A DNA stretch of 64,000 nt from Heterocephalus glaber (GCF_000247695.1 NW_004624784.1:15198263-15262262); one strand, 5' to 3'. Positions 1-11,130 are shown, numbered from the stretch's first letter. The notes: a model not told the origin generated them from the letters alone. Program-made: numbers and translations.

Positions 1-376
1 AATGGGGAAAAAATAAGAACCAAGAGAGATTATGTAAAGGTGCAAATTTCCAATGATGAATATCATTATATTGTATACCTAAAATGTACCAATGACTAGA
101 ATGTATAATTGATAATGCGAAATAGGAAAAAATGGTCAAAAGGGGAAGTGGGAGGGGCCGGGGAAAGGAAAGAAGGGAAAGGAAAAATTACGAGAAATGG
201 AAAAAATGGAAACAAAATCTTTGTAAATAGGGAAGGGTGGAGGGGGTGAAGGGAGGGCTAGGAATGGGAAAAAATAAGAACAAAGATGAATCATGTAAAG
301 GTACAAGTTCCCAATGAGAAATGTAAATGTGTTCTATACCTAAATGTACCAATAAAAGAATTTTTTAAAAAACACA
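1..376 (+). mobile_element. L1-type 3' end with tandem ~260 bp units, copy A (cut by window start)
   Basis: An A/G-rich unit is present as the end of one copy (to about 93) and one complete second copy. The landmark TGTACCAAT recurs at 85-93 and 345-353, a 260 bp period. The element ends in AATAAAAG followed by an A/T-rich tail near 376. The same units occur at 33232-33574 and, on the other strand, at 60037-60614, where target duplications show insertion by target-primed reverse transcription. The terminal unit resembles the 3' end of rodent L1 elements, so I read it as an L1 3' untranslated region. A non-autonomous L1-dependent family is the alternative. The left edge lies outside the window. 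Confidence 0.7.
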
Positions 377-404
377 AATATAATCAAGCCTAAAATTAGG
401 CACG

Positions 405-1250
405 AATGTTTCTCAAGTGCTCAGTGTGTTCCAGGTGTAACACTTATGCCCTTTTATGAAGGGAATTTACCTTCTAGCATGTTGGAGGGGAGACAACAAA
501 CAAGTTACACACAGGATTGTAGGTCAGGTGATAATAAGTTATATGAAGAAGAATAAAATGAATAAGGAAATAAAAAGTGACCACAGGATAACACTGTGTG
601 GTACAGGGACTCAGGGAAGATAGCTCTGAAAAGGTGACATTGAATTACAGAGGAAGAGGGTGAGCCCTTTGAGCATGGGGGTGAAGGGAGGACATTTGAG
701 ATGGAGAGAGTTATGTGTCTTCTATGTGAGAAGCAACAAAGGGGCCAATGTGGCTGGAGAGAACAATGAGGGAATCGAGAACAGGAAAGTGGTGGGGAGA
801 GCAGATGATCCAGGAGCTTGGAGACCACTGTAAGGACTTTGGCTGTGACTGTGTGTGAGATGGAAGCCATAGCAGGAGGGAGCAGAGGAGACAGGACTCA
901 CCTTTCCCTTGGTAGAGTCACTGAGTCTGTTGCTGAAGAACAGAAAACAGGAAGAACAATCAGAAGGAAGGACAACAATTCAGGTTACAATGGCTGTGTG
1001 GACCCAAGCCAAAGGAGTGGAGAGGTTAGAGTGGTCATATCTGAGAGATTCTGAGAGATACACGTTTAAGGAAAACTGATGAGGAATCTGTGATTTGTTG
1101 TATGGGGTGGGTACAAGACTTACTGTCAGGAATCTTGCTGAGCAAGTGGAAGGCGCAGCTACCACTTCCATTTGGAGTGGAGGTGATGAAAGGGGCTGGC
1201 TAGTGGGCTGTAGGAGTTAGGTTATGACAGGTTAGGTTTGGGGGCCTTCA
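405..1250 (-). mobile_element. LINE L2 fragment, reverse orientation
   Basis: Read on the minus strand this follows the L2 3' half. The L2 tail side lies at the left (a CAAGTGCTCAGTGTG-like block near 417), and the characteristic AAGGACTTTGGCTGTGACT block is at about 832-850. No intact reading frame remains; short open frames here are incidental. L2 has been inactive since before the placental radiation, so this is a molecular fossil. Confidence 0.75.
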
Positions 1251-1559
1251 ATCCTAATAAGAACACACTTGGATACACAAGTGCAGAGTTCAGGGAAAGT
1301 ATCAGATTTGCAGATGCATTTCCTGATTAAAGCCCTCCAGTGCTCTTCTTTGTCCTAATGTCAGACTCTACCCTGAGAAGAGCATCAGGCAGAGTGGGGT
1401 CAGAGAAAGGCCTGATCATCCCAGGCTGGGGAAGTTGGACCTGCTCAGAAATCAAGCAAAGCCTGGAACCAAGAAGGAAGCTAAGTCCAAAAGCAAAAAA
1501 GGAAATACGAAGATGGTCAGAATGAAAGGAGCCAAATGCAAGCATGATAGTAATTTCTA
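1251..1559. other. Unclassified non-coding stretch
   Basis: Between two L2 pieces. I see no repeat family, open frame with codon character, or obvious regulatory cluster. Part of it may be further decayed L2. Confidence 0.3.
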
Positions 1560-1830
1560 TTTGCCCAACAGTTCTCAGCTCTGTTTCTCTTTCTTCTGAA
1601 TACCTTTCCCACTTCTCTGAGTAGGCTAAGTCTCTCTAAGTTCTAGGTATGGAGTTCATCTTCGTAGTACTTATAATTTACATTTGCTATTTGTAAGTCA
1701 CAATGATGCATGTGATTATTAGATTGCTTGTCTCCTCTGTTAGGCTAAAAGCTACTTGAGGGCAGGGCATATGTCTTGTTTTTTGCTGTGATGACAGAAT
1801 GAGTAAATGAATGGTGGGGCTTGGAATCCC
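1560..1830 (+). mobile_element. LINE L2 3' end
   Basis: The block around 1735-1775 (gene-like text CTACTTGAGGGCAGGGC) is the usual L2 3' landmark. It is followed by a GAATGAGTAAATGAATGG tail at about 1798-1815, the typical TGAA-rich L2 terminus. Heavily diverged. Confidence 0.6.
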
Positions 1831-2009
1831 ACAGACAGAAGAAGAAAATCACAGTGTGCTCAAGGTCAGGTGCAATTGTTGTCCAAGACTGGGTCTTATG
1901 GATCAGCCAAGTGGGGTATGTGGCTCCAGACTGGGTGGGCAGACACAGGCTCCATGGTGGACATCCATGATCTTTCATGGCCTGGCTCCTTCAGCCTCAT
2001 CTCTCAGTA

Positions 2010-2340
2010 TCTGTGTTTCCATCTCTAGATTCCCAGTGACTGTTTGTAGCTCCTATGTTTGTTGTTTCGTACCCCTGAGCCATTTTCATGCTCTTCCCTC
2101 TTAAACTTCTATCTTTATCAATGGAAAATTATTGCATATCTCTCAAAACTTAACTCAGATTCACTTTCTCCAGGTAGCCTTTCCTAATTTCCTCTGTTCC
2201 ACACATTCCAGGGTCATCTGTGTTAACTAACTATCTGCTCAAAGAAGGCAAGAGCTGCATTCTGGTGATCACCATCACACTATCACCATCACTATCACAA
2301 CACCCAACACATAATAGGCACTTAATAAATGGGTGGCACT
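2010..2340 (+). mobile_element. LINE L2 3' end with short CATCAC repeat
   Basis: An L2-like series runs from about 2010: a TTTCTCCAGGTAGCCTTTCC block at 2165-2184, then an ACATAATAGGCACTTAATAAA terminus near 2308-2328. A small imperfect (ATCACC)n run lies at 2258-2303. The MaLR LTR begins directly after it at 2341. Confidence 0.6.
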
Positions 2341-2714
2341 TGCATTAGTCAGCTTTCTGTTACTATAACAAATACCTGAGATACATCAACTTAGGAAGAA
2401 GAAAAGTTATTTTGTCTTCCTGTTTTGAAGGCTTCGGACCATGTTAGCTTGGCTTTGCTGCACTGGACATGGGGTGGGACAATGTGTCATGGTGGGCATA
2501 CATGGTGGTAAAGCCCTGTTCACCTCATGGCTGGGAATCAAAGAGGAAGAAGAGAGTAGGGCCCTACACTTCCCTTTAACAGCATGCCTCAGTGACCTCA
2601 AACTTCCCACTGGGCCCTACCTTTTAAAGTTTCCACCCCCTCAATAGTGCATCCTGTGGGCTGAGCCTTGAACATACAGGCCTTTCAGAGACATTCCAGA
2701 TCCAATCTAAAGCA
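2341..2714 (-). mobile_element. MaLR-type solo LTR, reverse orientation
   Basis: Starts TGCATTAGTCAGCTTTCTGT and runs through ACTATAACAAATACCTGAGA, the reverse complement of the 3' end shared by mammalian apparent LTR retrotransposons (ERVL-MaLR class). A plausible far end is the CA at 2713-2714. The 5 bp flanks (GCACT and GCTGT) do not match convincingly, so the exact edge is provisional. No internal sequence is attached, so it is a solo LTR. Confidence 0.65.
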
Positions 2715-4069
2715 GCTGTCCACCCCTGATTTCTTGAAACACTATAGATGTTGTACAGCCTGCCTCATCACTCCCTGCATGTGCTCGTAGTTGTCACACC
2801 ATGGGTTCCAGTTGTTCTCTGGAAAATTGCGGTCACTGCAGAAAGAATACAGCAGTTCCCAGGCTAAGGTCTTTGGACCCCCAGGGAAAGCAGTAATAAG
2901 GCTCTGAGGGCTACTGGCAATGTCAGAAATAGCTGGACAGAAATGCTACCCCATCATTTGCACTCAGGCCACACAGTCAAACTAAAACATCGGGTGTCTC
3001 TGCTTTTAGCTGGGATCGGGTCAACGCGGCAGTGTGCTAAGTGTGGTTATCTCATGCTATTCAGGAGCTGAGATTGGCTCGGGATGAAATCGTAGGAGTC
3101 CCTGGGGTCTGTGGAAGGAAAAATAATAAAAGGGGCCCTGGGAAGTTAAAAGCTTGGAAACACTGTGTGGAGGATGGAACTCTGGATGCAGAGCAGGAGA
3201 CGTGAGAGTCAGGCATGGCAGCAGACCAACAAGCCACCTACGTGCCCTGGGTTGGACCCCTGGAAAGAAAGTGGAAGCAACCATATCTGCCAGATATGGC
3301 CCAAGTGAGGGCAAAGGTATCTCTAAGAAGACAGAGTACCAAGCAGGGAACAGGTTTCCACCTGGACTGGAAGGTCCCCCAAGGAGACCACAGGCAGAGG
3401 TGGGAGGAGATAATATGTTTAGGGAAAAGGAAGCTGTTACTTGTGTTTGGAGCCTGAGGTATGGACAGGGCTGTGTGGGAATGGTAGATAGTCAGGCAAA
3501 TTCCAGATGACCAAGGGACATGCCCAGCAATGCAGGCTGTGCTGCCCTTTCTGTATCAAGAAATCTCAAATCACTGTTGGTCTTCAATTGTAATGGAAGA
3601 AGAAGATACCTGAAGACATCCATTCCAATGGCTCCCTAGTTTTAAACTCAGATGCCCCCACTTCTTTCAGTGCAGCCTTCAGCCTGGGGCTCTGAAGTTT
3701 CCATCTGCTACAGCTTCCTTCCTGTGCAGCTCCCCTGGGTCCTGCTGCTTGAGAGGGCAAGTCCTTGCTGGAGAGATGCAACTGGCCAGTCACTGAGACC
3801 AGACACAGGCATTATGGAAACAAGGGCCAGAGGGAACATGAGCCAAGAAGGAGCTCCCATGGATGATGTGAACTCTGGTAGGGGGTATGGGTGTACCCTG
3901 CCCAAGCCCCAAAGTGGGCAAAGATAATACCTCAGTGCCACCAATTTTGCCACCAATGCCAATTCCACTAGGCTTCTTCTGAAAACCCTGTACTTTCAAG
4001 ACCAAGGGAGAGGCTGCCTTCTAAGGAAAATTCTACACACACACCCCCATCTCAACTGGGAATAGTCAC
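2715..4069. other. Unclassified non-coding stretch
   Basis: Mixed-composition sequence with no repeat family I can name. Overlapping short open frames on both strands (up to 118 codons near 3154-3510) show no recognisable protein and no splice-site context, so I treat them as chance. Confidence 0.35.
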
Positions 4070-4192
4070 TCTTTTTCTGTGCTTGCATAGCATTTGTAGA
4101 CACCTCTGCTTCCTACTTTGTTTAGCCTTATGTGTTGGTGATCTGCTTTCTTGCCTGTGTCCTCCACTAGACTAGATAAAGTCACCTCCTAT
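4070..4192 (+). mobile_element. LINE L2 3' fragment
   Basis: Short run resembling the L2 3' end, with the TGTGTCCTCCACTAGACTAG block near 4157-4176 corresponding to the CCCCACTAGAATG landmark of L2. Low information because it is short and diverged. Confidence 0.45.
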
Positions 4193-4194
4193 AT

Positions 4195-4640
4195 TGGTCA
4201 GCTTTCCATTGCTGGGACAAAATACATGACACTTGAAACTTAAAAGAGAGAGGTTTATTTTGGCTCACAGTTTTAGAAATTTCAGTCCACGATTATTGTG
4301 TCAAGGTAAAAACATCATGGTAGGGCAACCCATTTTCCTGTCCCCCTTCTGTCTCTCTTAGACAGACACTATCTTTCAATAAATCTTTCCTAAAAAAATC
4401 ATGGTAGAAGGGTGCGGTAAGTAAAAGCTGCCCAACTCATGGCACCTTAGAATCAGAGGCCAGGATAAGAGCACCAGAGAATAAGGGGCCAGGGACCAGA
4501 CATAATCCCTAAGTTCACACCCCTATAACCTACCCAAACACACCAGAAGTGTGCTTAACTAATCTAGGCATCTCTTAAGCCAATCAAATTGGCAAGCAAG
4601 ATTAACAGTCATAGCTCCTATCACTATTGTATCTCCAGGC
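4195..4640 (-). mobile_element. MaLR-type solo LTR, reverse orientation, with a 68 bp insert
   Basis: Begins TTGGTCAGCTTTCCATTGCTG and continues into a GTTTATTTTGGCTCACAG block (about 4252-4269), the reverse complement of a MaLR LTR 3' end. The LTR text ATCATGGTAG is interrupted at 4323 and resumes at 4408. Between lies a separate insertion listed on its own. The left edge near 4195 is fair; the right edge near 4640 is approximate. Confidence 0.65.
4324..4391 (+). mobile_element. 68 bp retroinserted 3' transcript end inside an LTR
   Basis: The host LTR is duplicated on both sides: AAAAACATCATGGTAG (4308-4323) and AAAAAAATCATGGTAG (4392-4407), 16 bp with one mismatch. The insert carries AATAAA at 4378-4383, eight bases before its end, and runs into the A-rich start of the second duplication. 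This is the layout of a severely 5'-truncated L1-mediated retroinsertion. The source transcript is not recognised. A chance decayed duplication cannot be excluded. Confidence 0.5.
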
Positions 4641-6059
4641 CCTAAGCCCAAACCTGACTACTGTAGCCCAGGAGAGACATGCCCTGGGCTTAGGGAGGCA
4701 GTGTGTTCCAATGGCCAAATCTGAAGCCCAATTTGATCCTGCTCTGGTATTAATCTGCATGAACCGACGTACCCCCTTCTCCTTTGTGTCTTCTGTGAAC
4801 AGGGATAAAGGTGACAGAGGTTGGGATAGTGCTCAGAAGGCTTCTTGAGAGAGTTTCCACAAAACCATCAAAAGACATCTTCAGCAAAGATATAACAGAG
4901 AGACCGCTCCAGGGAAATTAATGTTCTCTCACTAAAATTTCCTGAAAAGGAGATGATAGCAGAGCTGCCCTTAGGGTCCATTTCTGGGAAAGAGAAAGTC
5001 CTTCTGGATGTCTTCCCTCCTACTGGCTTGTCCATTTCAGAGTAGGACCTGAAAATTGCTCTCCTTTCTCCACCTGGATTCAGAAGGAGGCAAACAGAGA
5101 CCTACAATTCTCCTTTGGCAGGGTAGGAGTGTGTCTGCCAGTGACCTCTGTGGGTGGGATGAGGTACAGGACCTTCTGCCTGTGACCAGTGACGGTAACT
5201 GCTCATATTTAACAAGCAGGGAGCATCTGATGGCTGCTTTATCTCCCCAGGGCCCTCCAAGTTACCCCTGGAAGATACTTGCCTCCTCACCAGGCTGCAC
5301 CTGTAAATAAAGCAGAAAATAAAAGAAGCTGTTCTGCTTTTCAAACAGTGACAGGCGCAGCCTGGTAAATTACCTTCATGCTTTTTAAATAGAAGTAGAA
5401 AGGTTTGGGTGGAGTGCCTTGCCTAATACAGAAGCACTTTTCTCTCATTTGAGCCACCCTAGATGGGATAATGAATGCATTTTTCTCTCTGTCTCTAAAC
5501 AAAGTGCAAAGAGCCTGGAGGTAGACAAACTTTCCTTCATGGTATTTCGAGGAAAAGGGCGGTTGTGGTGGAAATGTCTGGGTGATAATCCCCACAGGTG
5601 TCAGGAGCCAAAGGCTTGGATTTGTTCCTTTCCAAGGGGCAGGTGGCCTTCTCTGGGGCTAGAAGCAGGCTTACTTCCTGTGTAGAGACCCATTTCTGCA
5701 AGTCAACCTCACTTTTTTCTCCACAAAATAGGGGTGAGGGTTCCTATTTCTATGATTTTTGGGAAAACTCCTGCCCCAGTGCAGCCATATGGAGGGTGCC
5801 CAGGAAGCATTAGTTAAAGCTCATCCTGGCTGTTTGTCAGGATTCCTACACTAGTTGCCTCCCTCCATGTTCCTACTAAGAAGCAGCTGTTCAAGGGAGA
5901 AAGCTACATAAATGGTCTCTGCTGGTCACCCACACAGGCTATGTGGCCAGTGGGCTCCCCACCTAACCCTACAGCCCTTGTCAGGGGCATGGACTTTCTA
6001 GCAGCACCCTTCACTCACCCTTCCTCTGGGACATCACTTTGCATCCTGCATTTGGTAAG
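4641..6059. other. Unclassified non-coding stretch
   Basis: No family-level repeat recognised. Short frames (for example 5056-5310 and 5341-5595 on opposite strands) overlap each other and have no protein character. Confidence 0.35.
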
Positions 6060-6237
6060 GCAGTTATTTACCTCCACATTGGTCTTTCTTCAAAGACTGG
6101 GACAAAAGAAAAGTCCCTCAGTGCAAGTCTCATGCCTCATGCCTCATGCCTCATGGATGTGCTTATCTTCAGTGCCCAACACAGTGCCTGGCTCCCAGTA
6201 ACTGCTCAGAGGATGTTTGCAGATGAATGAATGAATG
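6060..6237 (+). mobile_element. LINE L2 3' end
   Basis: Ends with CAACACAGTGCCTGGCTCC (about 6178-6196) and a terminal GAATGAATGAATGG (6223-6236), the L2 (TGAA)n tail. A 7 bp tandem CATGCCT, three copies plus CATG, lies at 6131-6155. Confidence 0.6.
6131..6155. repeat. Short 7 bp tandem repeat (CATGCCT)3
   Basis: Three perfect copies of CATGCCT plus a partial fourth, within an L2 fragment. Confidence 0.85.
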
Positions 6238-7499
6238 GCCCCGAAAGCTCAGCCTCACACACTTGAGGTGAGCAGGAAAGTGGGCTCTTGTGAGGCACAG
6301 GTGACTGGGCCCCCATGCTGAGGGCAGTACTGGGCCCTAGGCTCATAGAAGCTTACAGAGTACCTTGCACTTGGCAGCTCTGGGCCAGGCATTTGCCCAT
6401 GCACTCCCAGCAAACCTGGAAATAGACTTGCTTCCTATTGTGTAGATTTTAGAAAGCATGAGAAACTGATTGTTTGGCTTCTCCCTCACCTATAAACATA
6501 GGACATGGGGAGGTAGAAGAGGCTGCAGGAGGCCCCTCTGAAGTGAGCTGTTGGTGGACAGAAGGGGACTGCTTCTCATCAATGAACAGAGCCAGGGGAC
6601 TTCAAGAGAACCACTCAGAGAGCTTGCTAGGCTGGAGGACTCTAGAGAGCTACTATGCCGAGACTGGCTGGAGGAGGCCAGGAGAAGAGGGGCAGTAGCC
6701 TCAGATGGATCCTTTCTGGAGTTCTGCAGGGAGAGGAGAGAGCCCATACCCTAGGGGCTGGGGTGGCCCTCCTAGAAGGACAGGGCCAGAGGCTGGAGTG
6801 CACCTAGTCAGGGAGAGGTGTCATCTGCAGCCTCACCACTATCAAGGGAATTGCAGGCGAGAGAACCCACAGCACCAACCTTCAGATCAAATTCTACCTT
6901 CTCCACCCATTTCCCCCATCTTCCTATCCAACCTTGGGGAGGGGGAAACCAAGCAAAGCCAATGACTTGGGGAGGAGGTGGCATGAGAACCGTATGACTC
7001 TGCCTCCTCCCTGCTCCTTAAGAATGCAGCCTGCACTGGAGACTGGACTTTACAGGGTTCCGGAATTGGAGAATTTGATAGTGGACTGGCTTGAGCATTT
7101 TTTTCTTTTAATCTGAAAGAAACTTCAAAGCCCCATCAGGCCCAGCCCCTCCAATGGACAAATAACAATCTTTGTTGTTCTACCTGTATACTCCTGAAAG
7201 TAAAATGTGACAGTGTCTCCTGAGGATGTGATCTTCTGGCTGCAGTCCCTGACATGGTCTAAGCCAGAGTCCAGGGAGAGAAGGAAGGAGGCCCTCAGAT
7301 TTCTCCTAATCAAAACACAGCACATTTTTAACCTCATTAGAAGACAAGTCAGACACCAAGAGAGTTGAGAGGGAGAGAGGACACATTCATTTAGGGTATT
7401 TTTTTCCTAGATTCTATGCCTAGAGTCCCTCCCAGCAGGAAATGGGTCTAAGTAGGAGGGAGGGAAGGACCCTTGCAAGATTAGCCTTTGAGTTGTGAC
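6238..7499. other. Mostly unclassified; possible MIR trace
   Basis: The stretch 6360-6480 has a weak MIR-like order (a GGCCAGGCATTTGCCCATGC block, then TTAGAAAGCATGAGAAACTGA) but is too diverged to call. The rest shows no repeat or gene signal. Confidence 0.3.
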
Positions 7500-7790
7500 T
7501 TTTTTCTTTCATTATTTATTTCATGTTAAATGTTCGTTTTAAATCATGTTTTGCTCATGTTCATAATTCCAGACACGTGGTTATTTTTCCATTTGCATAT
7601 GGAAAGACCCCCAACTCATTCAAAAGCCAAAAGAAATTATCTTTGAATTAATCACAGTTTCATCCCTTGAGTTTGCTCTAGAAATTGAGAATTTGCAGTA
7701 TTTATTTACTGGGTTAAATTAACACCTTCCCAGCCACACCTTCCTCTAATTTTCCCCCATGATGAGGATGCTCTTGGGTAGGGGAGAAAA
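7500..7790. promoter_or_regulatory. Candidate non-coding regulatory block
   Basis: Repeat-free AT-rich block with clustered motif-like sequence. It has an E-box CACGTG at 7574-7579 and an octamer-like ATTTGCAT at 7591-7598. The octamer sits inside an inverted repeat whose arms are TTTCCAT (7586-7592) and ATGGAAA (7599-7605). GAATTAATCAC lies near 7646 and GGTTAAATTAACACC at about 7712-7726. This texture is common in conserved enhancers, but no conservation data are available. Confidence 0.3.
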
Positions 7791-7959
7791 TAAACACAGG
7801 GAGCGGCAGGCTGGCTGTTCACTGAAATGGAAATGTGTTTATGGTGTGAGAGGAGAGAAACCGATTCTGGACAGTGAAGTTGGCAAAAAGAGATAAAGAG
7901 GATTTAGTTAGAAGCGAGAGTTAAATGACAGTAAAGGTCTAGAGAAGCCATGATCAATA

Positions 7960-8600
7960 AATATAAAGTTCAACCTCATTGCTTTCTGCTGCTGAGGACG
8001 GAGCCCTGCCTGAGTTTCCCATTGGCTTCAGGGCTGTGGACTATGCTGTGGATTCAGTGGACCAGGCCCTCCAACTCCTCCAACATGGAACCCCCTCAGT
8101 TTGCGGAGGACTCTCCTGGAGGCTGAGGAAGTCAGACCCAGCATCCCTGTCATTCTTGTGGGAAAGCAGAATGTTCTCTGGCTTCCCCCCACCAACCCAG
8201 GACTTACTGTAGGTCCCCTTCTGGAGAACCCTAAGAACTTCCATTCAAGCCAGAATAGTTGATCCCAAGAAGGGACTTTTTCATTACTATATAAAATTCA
8301 GGGCCCCTGTTCACTTGCTTTGTGAGCAGCGAGTGTGTGCTCCATGGAAAAACAGTATGAGATGCTTGGAAATGATCACCAGCCCACAAGAGTTGATGAA
8401 AGGACAGTGCCCACCCATTTCCCACCATCTTGATCAACCCTGGGCCATACCTACAGGGAAAAAAATAGGGGGCTCTGTGTAGTCTTTTATGCGGGTCTCT
8501 GCATGGATTCTCCTGGCAAGATTCTGACTTTGGGTTCATAGAGGGCCAGGAGATTCCAACAGTACACTCAGGAGTGTCTGAAATGCCTCTTATTAAGCAA
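7960..8600. other. Unclassified non-coding stretch
   Basis: No recognised repeat. Open frames at 7979-8212 (plus) and 8231-8539 (minus) match nothing I know and have no splice context. Confidence 0.35.
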
Positions 8601-8607
8601 ATTGCAG

Positions 8608-8697
8608 GTCTGGAGAGGTAGCTCAGTGATAGAGCTCTTATTTAGTATGTGTGAGGTCCCAGGTTACATCTCCAGCATGGCCACAAAAAAAAAAAAT
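8608..8697 (+). mobile_element. ID SINE (tRNA-derived)
   Basis: Reads GGTCTGGAGAGGTAGCTCAG onward, with the tRNA A-box-like GTAGCTCAGTGATAGAG and a decayed B-box region (GGTTACATCTCC). It ends in A-rich sequence at 8684-8697. ID elements are rodent SINEs derived from an alanine tRNA and moved by L1. Confidence 0.85.
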
Positions 8698-8944
8698 CAT
8701 CTTTTTGTGCACTTCCACATTTTCCTGAGGATCATATTTTCTTTCTACTCTCAGAGAGGTGAGGAATTACTGGTCTCAACCAGAAGGTGAGGAATTACTC
8801 TTCTATAAAGTACCATGGCTGTGAAGATGCTCTGACATAAATAACTCAGACTAGCAGAATTATGATTGCTGAATGGGTGAGAAGCAGGAGGGATTTACGC
8901 AATCATACATTTTAAAAACTGGGGAGGATGAGCGAGGAAGATGG

Positions 8945-9668
8945 CTTGGTCCATTCAGGTTGCTTTAACAGAACAGGTTGTGGTAACCATAATCTAGGTG
9001 TCTTATAAATTTATTCCTCACAGTTCTGGAGGCTGGAAGTCCAAGATCAAGGTGCCAGAAGACACAGTACAGCAGACCCTCAAGTTACAACTGGATGACC
9101 AGGCTGACATATGGACAACTTGGGTTATGACCAGAATTTTAGTTTAAAAACTTATGAACAAAGTCTTGAGTTACAATCTGAATGCTGGCCAGTTGTGCTT
9201 CTAGACAGTATCAGATACAGATTTACCCTTAAAGAGTTCTGGAAGGAACATTACACCATCCTTTCCTGTGTGGGGTAAATTGAGAAATCCTGGGCCAATG
9301 TCTCTCTAAGGACACTGAGACTCCTGTATACAAGAGAGACTTTGAAGGCTGTTTAGAGGAGACTGAGCCTTCAGCTGACCAACTTGGGTTACAACCAGCC
9401 CTCACAAATGAATTGAGTTCATAAGTCAAGGGTTCATTGTATTTGGAGAAGGCCTGTTTCCCAGTTTATACACAGCTGTCTTCTCATTGTCATCTCACAT
9501 AGCAGAAAAGATAGAAAGGGATCTCTCTGGGGCCTCCTTTATAAAAGCACTGAACCCTTCATGAAACCACTCTCCTCTGGACCTAATCACTTTCCAAAGA
9601 CCCAACCTCAATTATCATAACATTGGGGGTCAGAATTTCAACACACAAATTTGGGGGGACATGAGCAT
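8945..9668 (-). mobile_element. MLT1-type MaLR LTR, reverse, split in two by a DNA transposon
   Basis: The left part (8945-9069) includes CACAGTTCTGGAGGCTGG (about 9019-9036), the 3' LTR landmark on the minus strand. The right part (9440-9668) includes CTTTCCAAAGACCCAACCTC (9590-9609) and an AACATTGGGGGTCAGAATTTC block, corresponding to the LTR 5' half. Together they make one LTR. The intervening 370 bp is a separate DNA element. Confidence 0.75.
9070..9439. mobile_element. Tigger-like MITE inserted in the MLT1 LTR
   Basis: Terminal inverted repeats start CAGCAGACCCTCAAGTTAC on the left and, read from the right end on the other strand, CAATGAACCCTTGACTTATG. The element is flanked by TA dinucleotides at 9068-9069 and 9440-9441, the target duplication of Tc1/mariner-type (pogo/Tigger) transposons. 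Length 370 bp, no transposase frame, so non-autonomous. The exact family name is not assigned. Its position inside the LTR shows it arrived after the LTR. Confidence 0.7.
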
Positions 9669-9729
9669 TCAGTCCTTGGTAGGAGGCTTTCTGCCCATCT
9701 GCCCATCTGTCTGTTCCTCTGTCTGTGGA

Positions 9730-10000
9730 CATCTCATATGAGCCCACACTGTGTCAAGTGTAGAGATTTTAGATACAGTTGGCACAGCAAGGTGGAGGGG
9801 ATAGGCCTGTGACATAACATGCAATGCTATGCAGTCATATCTGTAACGGTGCAAGGGAAGAGAGAGATCCAGAGGACTTCACAGTGGCTACAATGCCTGA
9901 GCCAAATCTTAAAGGATAATTCAGGTGACAGAATATTTTTTTCTTGGATGTCTTTAAAAATAAAGGCAAGGAGGGATTCAGGTGCCCTCCTGACCAAAGG
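9730..10000 (-). mobile_element. Diverged LINE L2, reverse orientation
   Basis: The order TGTGTCAAGTGTAGAGATTTT (near 9751) then GGACTTCACAGTGGCTACAATG (near 9873) and CCAAATCTTAAAGGATAATTC (near 9902) follows reverse L2 3' sequence. Heavily diverged. Confidence 0.45.
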
Positions 10001-10939
10001 CAGAAGCTGTGGAGCAGAACTTTAGAGTAATCTTCTGCCTCAGCAGGATGAATCCTGGAGGAACTGTGCATGCCTGTTTACACACACTGCTGGATGTGAG
10101 TGTTTGGTATCTCCTGGGGAGCAGGTAGGGGAGGAGGGATGAGAAGACACAGGGAACTTGTGCTCAGTATTCTCAGGCTTCTTGTTTCCGTTGGTCCCAA
10201 GCAGAGAAAGAGAGAAGCATTGGGCTCCCTGGTGACAGACATTTTCTGTGGAGGACAGTGGAAGGCCAAAAAATGGAACAGAGAGCAGTGGGGTGACATT
10301 TGGGCAGGATACTGCTTCCCCGTCTCCCACCTGCAGCTGTACCTTGGGAGACTGGGGACAGATGGTGACCTGGCTGGGCAGCAGACTGGGTGCAGGTAGA
10401 AGAGGTCTTCTCCCTCCCTCACCACTCCCAGGGGTGGAGCAATGATCTAAGCACTTTGCTCTTCCCTGAGAAACAGGTGTGAACAGAGGCTTGGCCTCAA
10501 GGAGGAGCAGGGTCAAAGCTTTGCTAAATATCTGCTCCTTTTGGTTGGTTTGGAAGACATTTCACAGCTGGCTTCTAGAAGGCTGCCGAGCCCACATTAA
10601 CAAAAGATGAAGGGAAGGGTCAGCTCAGCCCTTACCAGGCTTGGATCCCAGGGGAACCACATCTCCGCAGAGGCAGGAGCAGCCTTTGCTATTTGCTAAC
10701 AGGTGTGTGGATGGATGGGAACTGGGAGAGACAATGACTTCATCAAAGGATTAACCAGAAGTCACTGCTCACCTGGGCACACAGAGGGTAAGGCCAAAAC
10801 CAGAGGAAGGAAAGGGAACTAACTCTCAGCTCTGTTCTGTTAATGGAAGGTGGCCCTGGGGGTGTTTGGAAAAAACAGATAATCCCTAAACCTGGTATTA
10901 GGGTAGTGTTTTCACACTTAAAAATATTTTAAAGCCCCA
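10001..10939. other. Unclassified non-coding stretch
   Basis: Contains a 158-codon open frame on the minus strand (10040-10516) that overlaps other frames on both strands and resembles no known protein. No repeat family recognised. Confidence 0.35.
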
Positions 10940-11130
10940 TTAGTCTTGATGTTCATTTAACACCCTTTCCCATAGCCTGAGAGGTAGGGGTTGTTTATTA
11001 GTTAGCCCTCTACAGATGGGAACTTTGAGGTTCAGAGAGATTCATTTGACCAAAATCTCAGAGCTAGCAAGACATGGAGATGCAATTTAGACCATGAAGT
11101 CTTCTCTGTCTCCAAAGCGCATGTGCTTTG
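10940..11130 (+). mobile_element. MIR SINE fragment
   Basis: MIR core order: CTACAGATGGGAACTTTGAGG (11010-11030) then TTCAGAGAGATTCATTTGACC and AATCTCAGAGCTAGCAAGACA, the plus-sense MIR 3' half. Confidence 0.7.

Noticed and set aside
2341..2714. Target duplication for the solo LTR
   Set aside because: The 5 bp flanks GCACT and GCTGT agree at only three positions, so I did not claim it.
10040..10516. 158-codon minus-strand open frame
   Set aside because: Low-complexity, P- and S-rich text with competing frames on both strands; no known family.
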